NCBI GenBank assembly: GCA_026389845.1
Contig: JAPLHB010000152.1
Span: 1 to 64,000, forward strand
From: Chloroflexota bacterium
Lineage (GTDB): Bacteria > Chloroflexota > Anaerolineae > CG2-30-64-16
Direction of reading: 5' to 3'
DNA: 64,000 bases
Positions 1 through 8,668 of this stretch are shown one piece after another (the stretch's first letter is position 1; each line of letters starts with the position of its first letter). The notes beneath the pieces are model-generated. The model was not told where the DNA came from. It saw only the letters and a program-made list of their open reading frames with translations, and made no database searches. Made by a program: the position numbers and the translations under genes.

Positions 1-2
1 AC

Positions 3-320
3 TACGCCGTGCGCACGGTGATGCACGAGGCCGCCACCCAAGCTGGCCTCGATCCGGACCGCTTGAGCTTTGTGAACGCCGTGCGGATTATCTGTGATGC
101 CATCGCCGAATTTCAGCAGACGAGCCTCGCCCAGTGGCCGCACTTGTACCAACGGCTGCTCAAGGACATCGCGCGGGAGCGCTTACCCAAACGTGAGAAT
201 CGTTCCAACCCACGGGTGGTCAAACGGAAGATGTCCAAATTCAAGCTGAAGCGGGCGATCCATCGCCAGTGGCCGCAGCCGTCCAAATCGCTTCCCGAGG
301 CCATCGTGATCCTTAACTGA
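3..320 (+). CDS. IS4-type transposase, C-terminal part (cut by window edge)
   Basis: The reading frame is open from the first bases of the window and ends at 320, so the protein continues to the left. The visible 105 residues resemble the C-terminal tail of IS4/DDE transposases: a YAVRTVMHEAA motif followed by LDPDRLSFVNAVR, then a basic end. No catalytic residue of the DDE triad can be seen in this piece. It sits beside a 112-bp palindromic insertion and a 250-bp repeat, which fits a transposon-rich stretch. Whether the full copy is intact cannot be judged. Confidence 0.7.
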   Translation, partial: YAVRTVMHEAATQAGLDPDRLSFVNAVRIICDAIAEFQQTSLAQWPHLYQRLLKDIARERLPKRENRSNPRVVKRKMSKFKLKRAIHRQWPQPSKSLPEAIVILN

Positions 321-350
321 ACCGTATTGGAGTTAGGTACGCCCCTCACA

Positions 351-737
351 CGACCGGCGGTGCCAGGGGTATAGCGCAAAAGTGTCGGTAGCATAGGGCC
401 TTGTGCCCGTCCGTTTGACGCCAGGACGCCCACAAGGGGCTAGGCTACGGGACGCCGACAGTTTTGCGCTATACCCCGGCGCCAAGCGCCATTTGACGCG
501 CCTGGGCCGTGGCGCGATAATAGCCCTGCCGTACCCGTTGCAGGCGTTCGATCTCCACGACAGCAACTGTTTGCGTCGCCACACAGACGACGCCTTGCGG
601 CTTTCCGGCTTAGTTCAACTTGAGATGATGTGGCGGCTTTCACCTCGACCCGCCGTGTGTCGCTATCGTCCGCGACCCGGCTATGCAGCGTGACGCCCTG
701 TCCACGCCGCGCCACATGAATCCTTATTTCGTTAGGC
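351..737 (+). repeat. Direct repeat copy 1 (about 275 bp plus a 112-bp insertion)
   Basis: The sequence from 351 recurs at 2144-2416 in the same orientation, by eye at roughly 80-85 percent identity, once the palindrome at 366-477 is removed. Both copies stand directly before an accessory gene and both end in a GTTRRRY heptamer (GTTAGGC here at 731). No convincing protein is encoded. The two copies bracket the nitroreductase gene. The rest of 321-1009 holds nothing recognisable besides this repeat. Confidence 0.75.
366..477. mobile_element. 112-bp palindromic MITE-like element with 7-bp target duplication
   Basis: The ends are inverted repeats: GGGGTATAGCGCAAAA at 366 matches the reverse complement of the right end at 477, with about 22 of 23 bases paired. 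The inside continues as a second imperfect palindrome. It is flanked by GGTGCCA (359-365) and GGCGCCA (478-484). The homologous repeat copy at 2144 has a single GGAGCCA (2152-2158) at that point and no palindrome, so it is an empty site. No gene is inside; it would need a transposase supplied from elsewhere. Confidence 0.85.
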
Positions 738-1009
738 CGCCGCCGTTGGCAACCCAGAGTCGCGGCGTCACGAGGGTTGGCTGTGCCCATACTTGGGCGG
801 CGGGCTAACACTACGATCAGGCTGACCCGAACACGTTGGCCGGCTGGGCGCGCGCGTGCTCGGATACGGCTTGGCTGGTCGTGAGTGTCACGGGACGGGC
901 GGCTTATCTCCGCCGTTAGGCGAACAGAATATCTTCGTAGAGACAGACCAAGTGCTCGCCCGTAGATCTGGTGTTGCTTTTGCCATGATCAAGTTAAAAG
1001 GAGTAATGT

Positions 1010-1771
1010 ATGCTCACCAACCCTGTCATCGAATCCATGCTCAACCGCAAATCTGTCCGCAAATACTCGGATCAGAAACCCACCGATGAAGTGATCGAAA
1101 CTGTTGTGCGCGCCGGTCAGCAAGCACCGTTCGCTTCGCAGTTATGCAGCCTGCTGCTCTCACGTAAGAAAGCGCCTTTCGGTGCACCGTTGTGGTTCAC
1201 GTTCTGCGTGGATATGCATCGCATGGAATTGATCATGGCAAAACGCGGCTGGACAGTGGTTGCAAACGATCTGTCGATGCTGCTCTTTGGGATTCAGGAT
1301 GCGGCATTAATGGCTGAGAACATGGTCATCGCGGCAGAGAGTCTCGGCATGGGCAGCTGTTTTCTGGGGATGACACCTTACCGGGCGGGACGCATCCAGA
1401 AACAATATAACCTGCCCAAACGGGTTTTCCCGTTGGTGGAGCTGGTCATGGGTTACCCGGCTGAGGAGTTTCCGACCCGGCCGCGCTATCCACTCGAGTT
1501 TACGCTATTTGAAGATAAATATCCTGAACTGACGGATGCAATGACCGAAAATGCAATGCGAGTCATGGATGAAGGTTATCTGGCGCAGGGCTATTACCGC
1601 AAACAAAAAGCCAAAATCAAGCTCGAGGTGAATCGAGAAGAAACCTTCACCTACGGTGATTATTCGTGGACTGAGCACATCTCACGCAAGTGGGGCCAGT
1701 GGCTGAGTGATCCTAAGGAACTGCTGGATCAGATGGAGAAGTGCGGTTTTGCGATCAAAACGAAAGGGTAG
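1010..1771 (+). CDS. Nitroreductase-family FMN oxidoreductase
   Basis: A 253-residue protein of the nitroreductase superfamily, which uses FMN and NAD(P)H to reduce nitro-aromatics, quinones or other acceptors. Visible features are the N-terminal ESMLNRKSVRKYSD segment with the Arg-Ser-x-Arg FMN phosphate-binding motif, the ALMAENMVIAAESLGMGSCFLG core and the late LVMGYPAE strand. The start at 1010 is preceded by an AAAAGGAG ribosome site. The C-terminal 70 residues are longer than in minimal family members. It stands alone, bracketed by two copies of a direct repeat, and could be a transferred gene. The natural substrate is unknown. Confidence 0.85.
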   Translation: MLTNPVIESMLNRKSVRKYSDQKPTDEVIETVVRAGQQAPFASQLCSLLLSRKKAPFGAPLWFTFCVDMHRMELIMAKRGWTVVANDLSMLLFGIQDAALMAENMVIAAESLGMGSCFLGMTPYRAGRIQKQYNLPKRVFPLVELVMGYPAEEFPTRPRYPLEFTLFEDKYPELTDAMTENAMRVMDEGYLAQGYYRKQKAKIKLEVNREETFTYGDYSWTEHISRKWGQWLSDPKELLDQMEKCGFAIKTKG

Positions 1772-1840
1772 AATCTCAATACTTTAGCCGGTGCCGGTCG
1801 CGGTGGGCGGGGCAGCCAGGGAGGTGCCTTACACGGCTTC

Positions 1841-1948
1841 CATCCTTCGACAGGCTCAGGACAGGCTCTGACGGGCTGCGCCGGTCGCGCTGTGGGTCGC
1901 GGGAGGCTCGCAGGCGCAGCCGCGGGTGGACTCCAGGTCGTTGCGCGC
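1841..1948 (+). repeat. Dispersed REP-like repeat, copy 1
   Basis: About 108 bp beginning with CATCCTTCGACAGGCTCAGG and containing GGCTGCGCC...GGCGCAGCC arms. It recurs at 3954-4060. The CTTCGACAGGCTCAGGACAGG core is a common intergenic repeat in Chloroflexota-type genomes and yields artefactual peptides in several frames. The surrounding interval 1772-2452 shows no gene: only this repeat and direct repeat copy 2. Confidence 0.7.
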
Positions 1949-2143
1949 AGCTCATAGGAGTCAAGAGCGAAAGAGTTCAAGGATCGAGTGGCGGTCGCGT
2001 TACGGGTGCTGCCGGTGGGACCGGCCGAGCCATCGCCGAGCGCCGCGCCCGGGAAAGCATGAAGGGCGGGATGGCAACGCAGACGGGGCGAAGGGCCGCA
2101 CGCTGCCTCCTGTCTCCTGTCTCCCGTCTCTTGCCCCCTGCGA

Positions 2144-2416
2144 CGACCGGCGGAGCCAAGCGCCATTTGACGCGCCTGTGACGTGGCGCGATAATGGCCC
2201 TGCCGTACCCATTGCAGGCGTTCGGTCTCCACGGCAGTACCCGTTTGAATCGCCATACAGACGACGCCTTTCGGCTGCCCGGCTTAGTTCAACTTGAGAC
2301 ACTGTGGCGGCTGTCGCCTCGACCCACCGTCTGTCGCTACCATCCGTGTCCCGGTTACAGTGTGACGCTCTGTCCACGGCGCGCCTTGTGTAATCCTTAA
2401 TTTGTTTTTGTTAAGC
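2144..2416 (+). repeat. Direct repeat copy 2 (empty site of the palindromic element)
   Basis: Homologue of 351-737 without the 112-bp palindrome; the uninterrupted target GGAGCCA lies at 2152-2158. It ends with GTTAAGC at 2410, immediately before the ribosome site of the CHAT gene. Confidence 0.75.
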
Positions 2417-2452
2417 GCTTCGCCGCAGCGTCGATCAAGTGGAGGTACTCAA

Positions 2453-3466
2453 ATGACAACATCTCATCGAAACCTGATCGTGTCGATATTTCCGGAGCGC
2501 GTCCATTGCGACGCTGTTGGGAACCTTGTCAAACCATTCGGAGGCATCTGGACTCATCTGGCTATTTCCGGCGACGATGCTCACCGATTGCTCGACACGG
2601 GCAAATCTCTCCTCACCTCCATCGAGAGAGACCCGTCCGCCATCGATAGGGACATGTTCAGCAGGGCCGTCCTCAACTCTGTACCCGCTCCAGGCGACAA
2701 TGACCGCTTCCTCATCATTTCGCCGACGACTTGTCCGTTGGATCTCGTTCGTGATGACACGGGTAACTGGGGTGACCGCGCAATATTCTCGCACCTGGAT
2801 GCTGCCGACGCGCCTTCGGCTCATACGTTCGAGAAGGCCTTGCGACCGCGCTGTGTCTCTCTTGGTACTTATCTGCTACTTTGTCCGATGGCGATGGATC
2901 GATCTCTTGCGCGGCATCTCCAGGACATCGTCATCGTCGCAACGAAGTTAGAATCCGCGCTCCCGGTTGAGATTTCGCTACAGCCACCGTACGAACGCGC
3001 CCGCGCCTCATTTACCCGTGAAGACGTCAGTTGGCTGCACGTTGACACCCACGGTACGTCGACGTCGATAATGCTTGGGCCAAGTCGCGATTCAAGACAA
3101 ATAGCAGATTCAACTGACCTTCCTGAGCATATTCCTGTCCCTCTCGTGATACTCGTCGGGTGCCAGCTAACGTCTGGCGCAGCAAGCATCGGTTCGGCGG
3201 TCCTCGAACGCGGGCCTACCTCCATTTGGGGCCCGTGTGTCACGTTTTCGAGTCTGAGCCTCGCCGGTTCCGACGACTCTCAAATCCTTTGGTACGACCG
3301 GTTCTTCCGTTCACTTCTCCACGGCCATGATGTCGGCGAAAGTCTTCTTCTAGCTCGCCAAAGCTTAACCACTGGATCCGCCCTGAAGTTTACTTGGCTG
3401 ATCCTCGGCTCCTCATTGCTTAGCTTTGGAGTAAAGCCAGATGGCGTCTGCCAAGAAACACATTGA
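2453..3466 (+). CDS. CHAT-domain (caspase-like) protein
   Basis: A 337-residue protein whose C-terminal half has the CHAT/caspase-fold peptidase layout. A strand with WLHVDTHG puts the likely catalytic His at H200. Next comes LVILVGCQLTSG with the likely catalytic Cys at C237, then an ERGPTSIWGPC segment and the closing helix with LLLARQSL. The N-terminal half is not recognised. The ATG at 2453 is preferred over the upstream in-frame start because GGAGG lies 7 bases before it. CHAT proteins act as proteases in bacterial conflict and cell-death systems, usually activated by a partner; none is adjacent here. Assignment rests on motif pattern only. Confidence 0.65.
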   Translation: MTTSHRNLIVSIFPERVHCDAVGNLVKPFGGIWTHLAISGDDAHRLLDTGKSLLTSIERDPSAIDRDMFSRAVLNSVPAPGDNDRFLIISPTTCPLDLVRDDTGNWGDRAIFSHLDAADAPSAHTFEKALRPRCVSLGTYLLLCPMAMDRSLARHLQDIVIVATKLESALPVEISLQPPYERARASFTREDVSWLHVDTHGTSTSIMLGPSRDSRQIADSTDLPEHIPVPLVILVGCQLTSGAASIGSAVLERGPTSIWGPCVTFSSLSLAGSDDSQILWYDRFFRSLLHGHDVGESLLLARQSLTTGSALKFTWLILGSSLLSFGVKPDGVCQETH

Positions 3467-3468
3467 CA
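3449..3468 (+). repeat. Short dispersed motif TGCCAAGAAACACNTTGACA, copy 1
   Basis: A 20-bp motif overlapping the stop of the CHAT gene. It recurs at 29929-29948 with one mismatch. The last six bases are a consensus -35 hexamer. Confidence 0.5.
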
Positions 3469-3615
3469 GGTGCGGTGGAAGGAAACCGATTGGGGCTTGC
3501 CGAGAGACGGCTTGACGGCGCGGGCCGCGGTTCGCGGGTGTCAGGCGGCCGCACGGGGCCGCATTCGGGGGCTAACGATGGGGTAACATAATGCTCTCCT
3601 TGGTTTATCAGGGTA

Positions 3616-3960
3616 TTAGGCGGCGGGTGCATCGGTCGCGGGGGCGAGTGGTTGGGTGCGGCGGCGGGAACGTACCTGGGCGGCCAGGTGACGCAGGTGC
3701 TCGATCAGGGTTGGGGAAGCCTGAATGAGCAGACAGTCTTGCTGCGCATGGCGGGAGACGAGGACCGGCTCGATAGTCCCATCGTGGATCCGGTTGAAGA
3801 TACAGTCCTTGCGAGTGTTGCAGGCGATGGCCAGGCCCCTGGGGGTGTAGCAACCGTTGATCGGAGGTGGGGTTTGGGCAGCGGAAGGTCGCACGGACCA
3901 ACCTTGCTGGAGATGAAGGTCGCGGATGGTGTGCCAGGCGAGGGCGGCGCCTACATCCTT
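3616..3960 (-). pseudogene. Unrecognised coding remnant, 5' end replaced by a repeat
   Basis: About 115 codons on the minus strand have protein-like composition, with segments such as WHTIRDLHLQQGW and IEHLRHLAAQVR, and end at 3616. There is no credible start codon: at its 5' end the frame runs into the dispersed repeat at 3954-4060. This suggests a gene whose beginning was lost or replaced. No family is recognised. The remainder of 3467-4116 shows nothing else. Confidence 0.35.
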
Positions 3961-4060
3961 CGACAGGCTCAGGACAGGCTCTGACGGCTGCGCCGGTCGC
4001 GCTGTGGGTCGCGTGAAGCTCAATGGCGCAGCCGCAGGTGAATCCCAGGCCGTTGGGCGC
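3954..4060 (+). repeat. Dispersed REP-like repeat, copy 2
   Basis: Second copy of the element at 1841-1948, ending about 55 bp before the second nitroreductase. It ends in a GTTGGGC heptamer, but no matching left arm of an attC site was found. Confidence 0.7.
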
Positions 4061-4116
4061 TATTTTCAATGGCCTTATCTTTGCGGGAAAACAAGTTTGA
4101 TACGAGGATGGATGAA

Positions 4117-4602
4117 ATGGATACCTTAGAAGCAATTCGCAAGCGAAGAAGTATCCGCCGGTATACGGACGATGCCATTCCCAAAGCGGATTTGGAGACC
4201 ATCGTTGATGCTGGTCGGTTGGCGGCGACGGGAAGCAATCGGCAACCGTGGGACTTCGTAGTGGTAACCGACCGGACAATGATCGAGCAGTTCAAAGTGG
4301 CTGGGGCCTGGATAGGGAAAGCCAGCGCGGTGATTGTAGTGGTAATGGATCCGGTATCCCGCTGGTGGGTAGAAGACGGGGCGGCCGCGATTGAGAATAT
4401 GCTATTGGCGAGTACCGCCTTGGGCTATGGGGCGTGCTGGGTAGAAGGGGATGCTTTGCCACGCGAAGCACAATTCAAAACCCTCTTGGGCGTGCCAAGC
4501 GAAAAGCGCGTGATGGCGTTGATACCCGTTGGGGTGGCGGCGGAAATGCCGACGGTGGAGAAGAAACCCTTAGAGAAGGTGTTTCACTGGGAGAAGTATT
4601 GA
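4117..4602 (+). CDS. Nitroreductase-family protein
   Basis: A 161-residue short nitroreductase. MDTLEAIRKRRSIRRYTDD contains the R-x-S-x-R FMN phosphate contact. It continues with LAATGSNRQPWDFVVVTD, the AIENMLLASTALGYGACW core and the VMALIPVGV strand. The ATG at 4117 is chosen because GAGG lies 9 bases upstream; the ATG at 4108 is an alternative. It differs from the nitroreductase at 1010 and is not a simple duplicate. The electron acceptor cannot be told from sequence. Confidence 0.85.
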   Translation: MDTLEAIRKRRSIRRYTDDAIPKADLETIVDAGRLAATGSNRQPWDFVVVTDRTMIEQFKVAGAWIGKASAVIVVVMDPVSRWWVEDGAAAIENMLLASTALGYGACWVEGDALPREAQFKTLLGVPSEKRVMALIPVGVAAEMPTVEKKPLEKVFHWEKY

Positions 4603-4629
4603 TTAGACATTATCGGCAATAGCAGCGAG

Positions 4630-4791
4630 TGTCACCCTGAGCGGGTCTACCCCGTGTAGTGCGTTACGGCGAGCCTCTAGCGAAGGGTCTCGTGCGGTAT
4701 GGAGCGAGAACTTGTCCTGAACGCAGTGAAGGATTCTTCGCTGGTTTCACGCCGCAACGAGGAGTCTGGGGCTAACCCGCTCAGAATGACA
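4630..4791. repeat. Inverted-repeat element, TGTCANNCTGAGCGGG family, copy 1
   Basis: Terminal arms TGTCACCCTGAGCGGGT (4630) and its near-complement ending at 4791 enclose about 130 bp. The pairing extends outward through an ATTATCGG / CCGATAAT match around 4611 and 4800. A relative lies at 8682-8831. The open frame through it is not treated as coding. Confidence 0.65.
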
Positions 4792-4878
4792 GTTATTCCC
4801 GATAATCTCTATTCATTGTCGGAAACGCAGGTCGCGGAACGAGTAGGCTTTCTGTCGCTCTATGCGGAGAAGAATGAA

Positions 4879-5349
4879 ATGCCATTTCCCTCTCTAACGG
4901 AACTGATTCCAACACTCCAAATTGCGATTGGTCCGGTCATTTTGATCTCGGGCATAGGGTTGTTATTGCTCAGTATGACCAACCGCGTGGGACGTGCCAT
5001 TGATCGCGCCCGCATCCTACGCCAAGAGTTACGGGCGGGGGCCTCGGCCGACGAGAACCGCACCCGGGCGCAACTACAGATCTTGTGGCGCCGAGCCGAT
5101 CGCATTCGGCAAGCGATTATTCTATCCACAGTGAGTGCTTTGTTGGCGGCTTGCATGATCATTACCTTGTTTGTGGCTACGTTATTGCGGTTGGATGCCG
5201 GTTGGTTGATCGCCTGTCTGTTTGTGGGGTGTTTGGTGGCGCTGATCGCGTCTCTGTTGTTATTTCTATGGGATATCAATCAAGCGTTACTGGCGCTTAA
5301 GTTGGAGATCGGGGATGTCATAGAGGGAGGCGAACCCTCTTCCAAGTAG
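4879..5349 (+). CDS. DUF2721-family membrane protein
   Basis: A 156-residue integral membrane protein of unknown function. The N-terminal membrane segment with LQIAIGPVILISGIGLLLL is followed by the family hallmark MTNRVGRAIDRAR and a charged helix. Two further hydrophobic segments end in LLLFLWDI. The ATG at 4879 has a GGAGAAG ribosome site; earlier in-frame starts would run through a repeat and are rejected. It is followed 59 bp downstream by another small membrane protein, possibly co-transcribed. Confidence 0.75.
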   Translation: MPFPSLTELIPTLQIAIGPVILISGIGLLLLSMTNRVGRAIDRARILRQELRAGASADENRTRAQLQILWRRADRIRQAIILSTVSALLAACMIITLFVATLLRLDAGWLIACLFVGCLVALIASLLLFLWDINQALLALKLEIGDVIEGGEPSSK

Positions 5350-5408
5350 AGTAAGGAGGAGGAGGGCTCAATTTTTGCTAAGGTATTGAGTCATTCGTGG
5401 AGTAACTT

Positions 5409-5834
5409 GTGCGATACACGGTTCGCCGGATCAACCTCGCAAGTGTGGCCCGTTTGGGGTGCATGCTGAGCGGGCTGGCAGCCCTCCCGCCGGCCTTGTG
5501 CTTAGCGTGGCTAACCGTAACAGCCCTACAGCGAATACAGCAGGCGCTCCTGCAAGTCAAACCCTTGACCGTGAGCCTGCTGGGGCAGGAGTTAGTGCGG
5601 ATCAACCTGCTAGATGCCTTCCGCCTACAACCGCTGGCTAACAGCGTCACCCAGTGGACGCAAGATCTATTCCTGACGTTTGGGTCACTCACCTTGATCT
5701 TGGTGTTGATAGGTGGGTTGTTGGCGACCGTGAGTGCTGTGCTGATTGGCATAGCTTACAATCTATTAGCACAGGCAGGTTGGGGGTTAACTCTTGAACT
5801 GGGTGATGAGCAACGGCCCAGAGCAGGCCAATAA
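5409..5834 (+). CDS. Small membrane protein, function unknown
   Basis: A 141-residue protein starting at a GTG, with an N-terminal VRRINLASVARLGCMLSG segment and two strong membrane helices (about residues 15-40 and 88-115). The VRR-I-x-x-x-SVARLG opening recalls DUF3566-type membrane proteins; this is only a resemblance. It lies just after the DUF2721 gene on the same strand. Confidence 0.6.
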   Translation: MRYTVRRINLASVARLGCMLSGLAALPPALCLAWLTVTALQRIQQALLQVKPLTVSLLGQELVRINLLDAFRLQPLANSVTQWTQDLFLTFGSLTLILVLIGGLLATVSAVLIGIAYNLLAQAGWGLTLELGDEQRPRAGQ

Positions 5835-5980
5835 CCGGATGGGTTGGACGCTGTTTGTCGCATCCATCGTGTTCAGCCAGGCGTCCTTTACGGGGTCGCG
5901 CAGCCCTTGCGCTTACTCCAAGGGCTTGACAAAAGCGCCAACATAGAAGGCCTCACCTCAAAGCACATGGAGTGGCGTGC

Positions 5981-6610
5981 ATGAGCATCTCTGACTCCCG
6001 CCGATCAAGCGCCCCCTTTGATTCGACCTACCGCGAGACACCACCGTGGGACATCGGCGAGCCACAACCGGCCTTGCTGGCGCTGCTCGACGAGTATCCG
6101 CCTACGGGGCCTGTGCTCGACGTCGGGTGCGGCACGGGCGAGCTTGCACTTGCACTTGCCCAACGCGGCCTTGCCGTCCTGGGTGTAGACCTTGCCGAGG
6201 CCGCGATCACCCAGGCCCGCGCCAAGGCAGCTACGGCCGCGCCGGGCGCCGGCCGGTGGGTGGAATTTCGCGTCGGCGACGCCCTCCATCCCACCCTGTT
6301 GCCAGGCCCGTTCGGGGCGGTGGTTGACTCCGGGTTCTTCCATCTGTTCGGTCCGCTCGAGCGAGAACGCTTTGCGCACGAGCTTGCCGCCGCATTGGCC
6401 CCCGGCGGCCGGTATTATCTGCTGGGCTTTGCCATCGCCTCCCCTCTTCCAAACGCGCCGCGACAGGTTCTCGAGAGCGAGCTGCGGGCGCTGTTCGCCC
6501 CTGAGCGCGGGTGGCGCGTGCTGGCGCTGCGCCCAGCGCGATTCCTGATCCGTTCAGCGCGCAGCAACGACGTGCCGGCGATCGCCGCGTGCGTCGAACG
6601 GGCGACTTAG
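5981..6610 (+). CDS. SAM-dependent class I methyltransferase
   Basis: A 209-residue protein with the Rossmann SAM-binding motif VLDVGCGTGELALALA near residue 45, the acidic LGVDLAEAA strand end, and LAPGGRYYLLGF as post-motif III. The opening YRETPPWDIGEPQPAL is typical of a Methyltransf_25-like family. The ATG at 5981 follows GGAG at 8 bases. It ends at the base before the next gene's start, so it is probably translationally coupled to the GH127 gene, though a functional link is not obvious. The methyl acceptor is unknown. Confidence 0.8.
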   Translation: MSISDSRRSSAPFDSTYRETPPWDIGEPQPALLALLDEYPPTGPVLDVGCGTGELALALAQRGLAVLGVDLAEAAITQARAKAATAAPGAGRWVEFRVGDALHPTLLPGPFGAVVDSGFFHLFGPLERERFAHELAAALAPGGRYYLLGFAIASPLPNAPRQVLESELRALFAPERGWRVLALRPARFLIRSARSNDVPAIAACVERAT

Positions 6611-8575
6611 ATGGACGAGCTATTACCGACGCAGGTCACCCTGCAAGACCCGTTCTGGTCGCCGCGCGCCGCGGTCAACGCGACCCACGCCATCTTCCAC
6701 CAGTGGGAGCAGTTGGAGGCCAGCGGGTGCATCGCCAACTTCCGCATCGCGGCCGGTGAGGCCGCCGGCCTGCGCGAGGGCTGGTTCTTCGCCGATTCGG
6801 ATGCCTACAAGTGGCTGGACGCGGCCAGCCGCATCACTGTCGCACAGCCCACCCCACGGCTGGCCGCGCTCATGGACGATTGCATCGCGCTCCTGGGTCG
6901 CAGCCAGATGGCCGACGGCTATCTTTTCACCTATAACCAGATCCATTTCCCCGGCACGCGCTGGACCAACCTCCAGATCGAGCACGAGCTTTACTGTCAC
7001 GGCCACCTGATCGAGGCCGGGGTCTCGCACTTCGAGGCCACCGGCAGAACTGATTTGCTGGCTGTCGCCCGTCGTGCCGCCGACCTGCTGGTGGCTGACT
7101 TCGCCGGAGCAGGCCCCGAACGCACGCCCGGTCACGAGGAGATCGAGCTCGCGCTGCTCCGCCTGTATCGCGCCACCGGCTACGCGCCCTATCTCGACCT
7201 GGCGCGGCACTTCCTGGAGCAGCGCGGGCGCACCGCGCGTTTCGGCCTGGCGTTGCTTCGACAAACGCGGAGCTCAGGCCGGCGCCGGAAGTTCGTGGAG
7301 GAGCAACGCACGGCTTACCTGGCGGCACATCCGCAGTACAACCCCAGCAAGCTGCCGCCCGGTAACTTCGCCAAAAGACCGCGCGGCGCCCACTTGCGCT
7401 GGCTGGCCAGCGCGCTGACGGGCAAGTACTTCCAGCAGCACGCGCCCATCCGGCAGCAGACCGCGCCGGTGGGGCATTCGGTCCGCTTCGGCTATCTCCA
7501 GACCGCGGTCGCAATGCTTCACCGCGCCAGCGGCGATGCCAGCTTGCTCCCCGCGCTGGCGCAGGCCTGGGAGCGGCTGGTGACGCGGCGGATGTACGTC
7601 ACCGGCGGCCTTGGCGCCCAGCCCGCGCTGGAGGGCTTTAGCCGAGATTACGAACTGGATCCGGAGTACGCCTATGCCGAGACGTGCGCGGCCCTGGCGT
7701 GCATCTTCTGGAACTGGCAGATGGCGCTGATCACCGGAGAGGCCAGGTACAGCGACCTGCTCGAATGGCAGTTGTACAACGCCGCGGCCGTGGGCATAGG
7801 GCTAGGCGGCGACACGTATCTCTACAACAACCCGCTGGCGTGTCGCGGCGGGGTGACGCGCCAGGCCTGGTACGCGGTGCCGTGCTGCCCCTCCAACCTC
7901 TCCCGCACCTGGGCCGACCTGGGGAAATACGTCTACTCGGTGGACGGGGATGACGTCTACATCCACCAGTGGATCGGGAATCGAGCGCGCCTGCCGCTCG
8001 GTGTGCCGGTGGATGTCGAGATCGCATCCGGGCTGCCGTGGAGCGGAGAGGCGGCGGTGCGGCTGGCGCCCGAGCGGCCGGCCGAGTTCGGCCTGCATCT
8101 GCGCGTACCGTCGTGGTCGGCGGGCAGAGCCAGCATCCGTGTGAACGGGCAGCCGGTTCTCCTGCCCGCGCCCCCACAGCCGCGTGACCAGACTGCTTCG
8201 GGCTTCGACCCACGGACCGCGCATTGGGTCACGCTGCGCCGCCGCTGGGCCGCGGGCGATCTGATCGAACTGGACTTCGATCTGACCGTCACCGCGCGCC
8301 ACGCCCATCCGCGGGTGCGCGGCCATACGGACAAAGTCGCGCTCACGCGCGGCCCGTTGGTCTATTGCCTGGAGAGCAGCGACAACCCCGGCCTGGACCT
8401 TTTCACCGCCCGCATCGCGCTGGAGAGTCTGCGCCCCGAGATCGCGCCGGACCTGTTGGGGGGCATCGTGGTCCTGCGAGGCCAGACCCGCGCCGGTCAG
8501 CCCGTCACCGCGATCCCTTACGCGCTCTGGGGCAACCGGGGCGCGTCGCAGATGACCGTGTGGGTCAATAGCTGA
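6611..8575 (+). CDS. GH127 (DUF1680) glycosidase, beta-L-arabinofuranosidase-like
   Basis: A 654-residue protein of glycoside hydrolase family 127. The metal/catalytic cysteine set known for the family can be read: E357 and C359 in YAETCAALA, and C425-C426 in VPCCPSN; one of the adjacent cysteines is the nucleophile in characterised members. E341 lies exactly 16 residues before E357, as the acid/base Glu does in the family. A beta-sandwich C-terminus follows. No signal peptide is seen, so it is likely cytoplasmic, acting on oligosaccharides brought in by the MFS transporter downstream. A MITE inserted exactly at its stop codon. Confidence 0.85.
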   Translation: MDELLPTQVTLQDPFWSPRAAVNATHAIFHQWEQLEASGCIANFRIAAGEAAGLREGWFFADSDAYKWLDAASRITVAQPTPRLAALMDDCIALLGRSQMADGYLFTYNQIHFPGTRWTNLQIEHELYCHGHLIEAGVSHFEATGRTDLLAVARRAADLLVADFAGAGPERTPGHEEIELALLRLYRATGYAPYLDLARHFLEQRGRTARFGLALLRQTRSSGRRRKFVEEQRTAYLAAHPQYNPSKLPPGNFAKRPRGAHLRWLASALTGKYFQQHAPIRQQTAPVGHSVRFGYLQTAVAMLHRASGDASLLPALAQAWERLVTRRMYVTGGLGAQPALEGFSRDYELDPEYAYAETCAALACIFWNWQMALITGEARYSDLLEWQLYNAAAVGIGLGGDTYLYNNPLACRGGVTRQAWYAVPCCPSNLSRTWADLGKYVYSVDGDDVYIHQWIGNRARLPLGVPVDVEIASGLPWSGEAAVRLAPERPAEFGLHLRVPSWSAGRASIRVNGQPVLLPAPPQPRDQTASGFDPRTAHWVTLRRRWAAGDLIELDFDLTVTARHAHPRVRGHTDKVALTRGPLVYCLESSDNPGLDLFTARIALESLRPEIAPDLLGGIVVLRGQTRAGQPVTAIPYALWGNRGASQMTVWVNS

Positions 8576-8577
8576 TG

Positions 8578-8668
8578 TATCTTCTCAATTTGTAGGGGCG
8601 CACCCTTGCGGTCGCCCTGGCGGGCAGGCGCGAGGCCATGCCCCTACCCCGGATGATTGAGAAGATAC
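8578..8668. mobile_element. 91-bp MITE with 9-bp target-site duplication
   Basis: Terminal inverted repeats TATCTTCTCAAT (8578) and ATTGAGAAGATA (8656) surround a second inverted pair GTAGGGGC / GCCCCTAC. The direct duplication TAGCTGATG occurs on both sides (8569-8577 and 8669-8677); its left copy contains the stop codon of the GH127 gene. A related core lies at 12203-12279. No coding capacity. Confidence 0.85.

Noticed and set aside
836..923. GTTAGGC at 917 with GGCTAAC at 803 as an attC site before the nitroreductase
   Set aside because: Inner arms do not pair well; GTTRRRY occurs by chance about once per kilobase.
4699..4878. Upstream extension of the DUF2721 protein
   Set aside because: It translates an inverted-repeat element known to produce artefactual peptides; ATG 4879 has its own SD.
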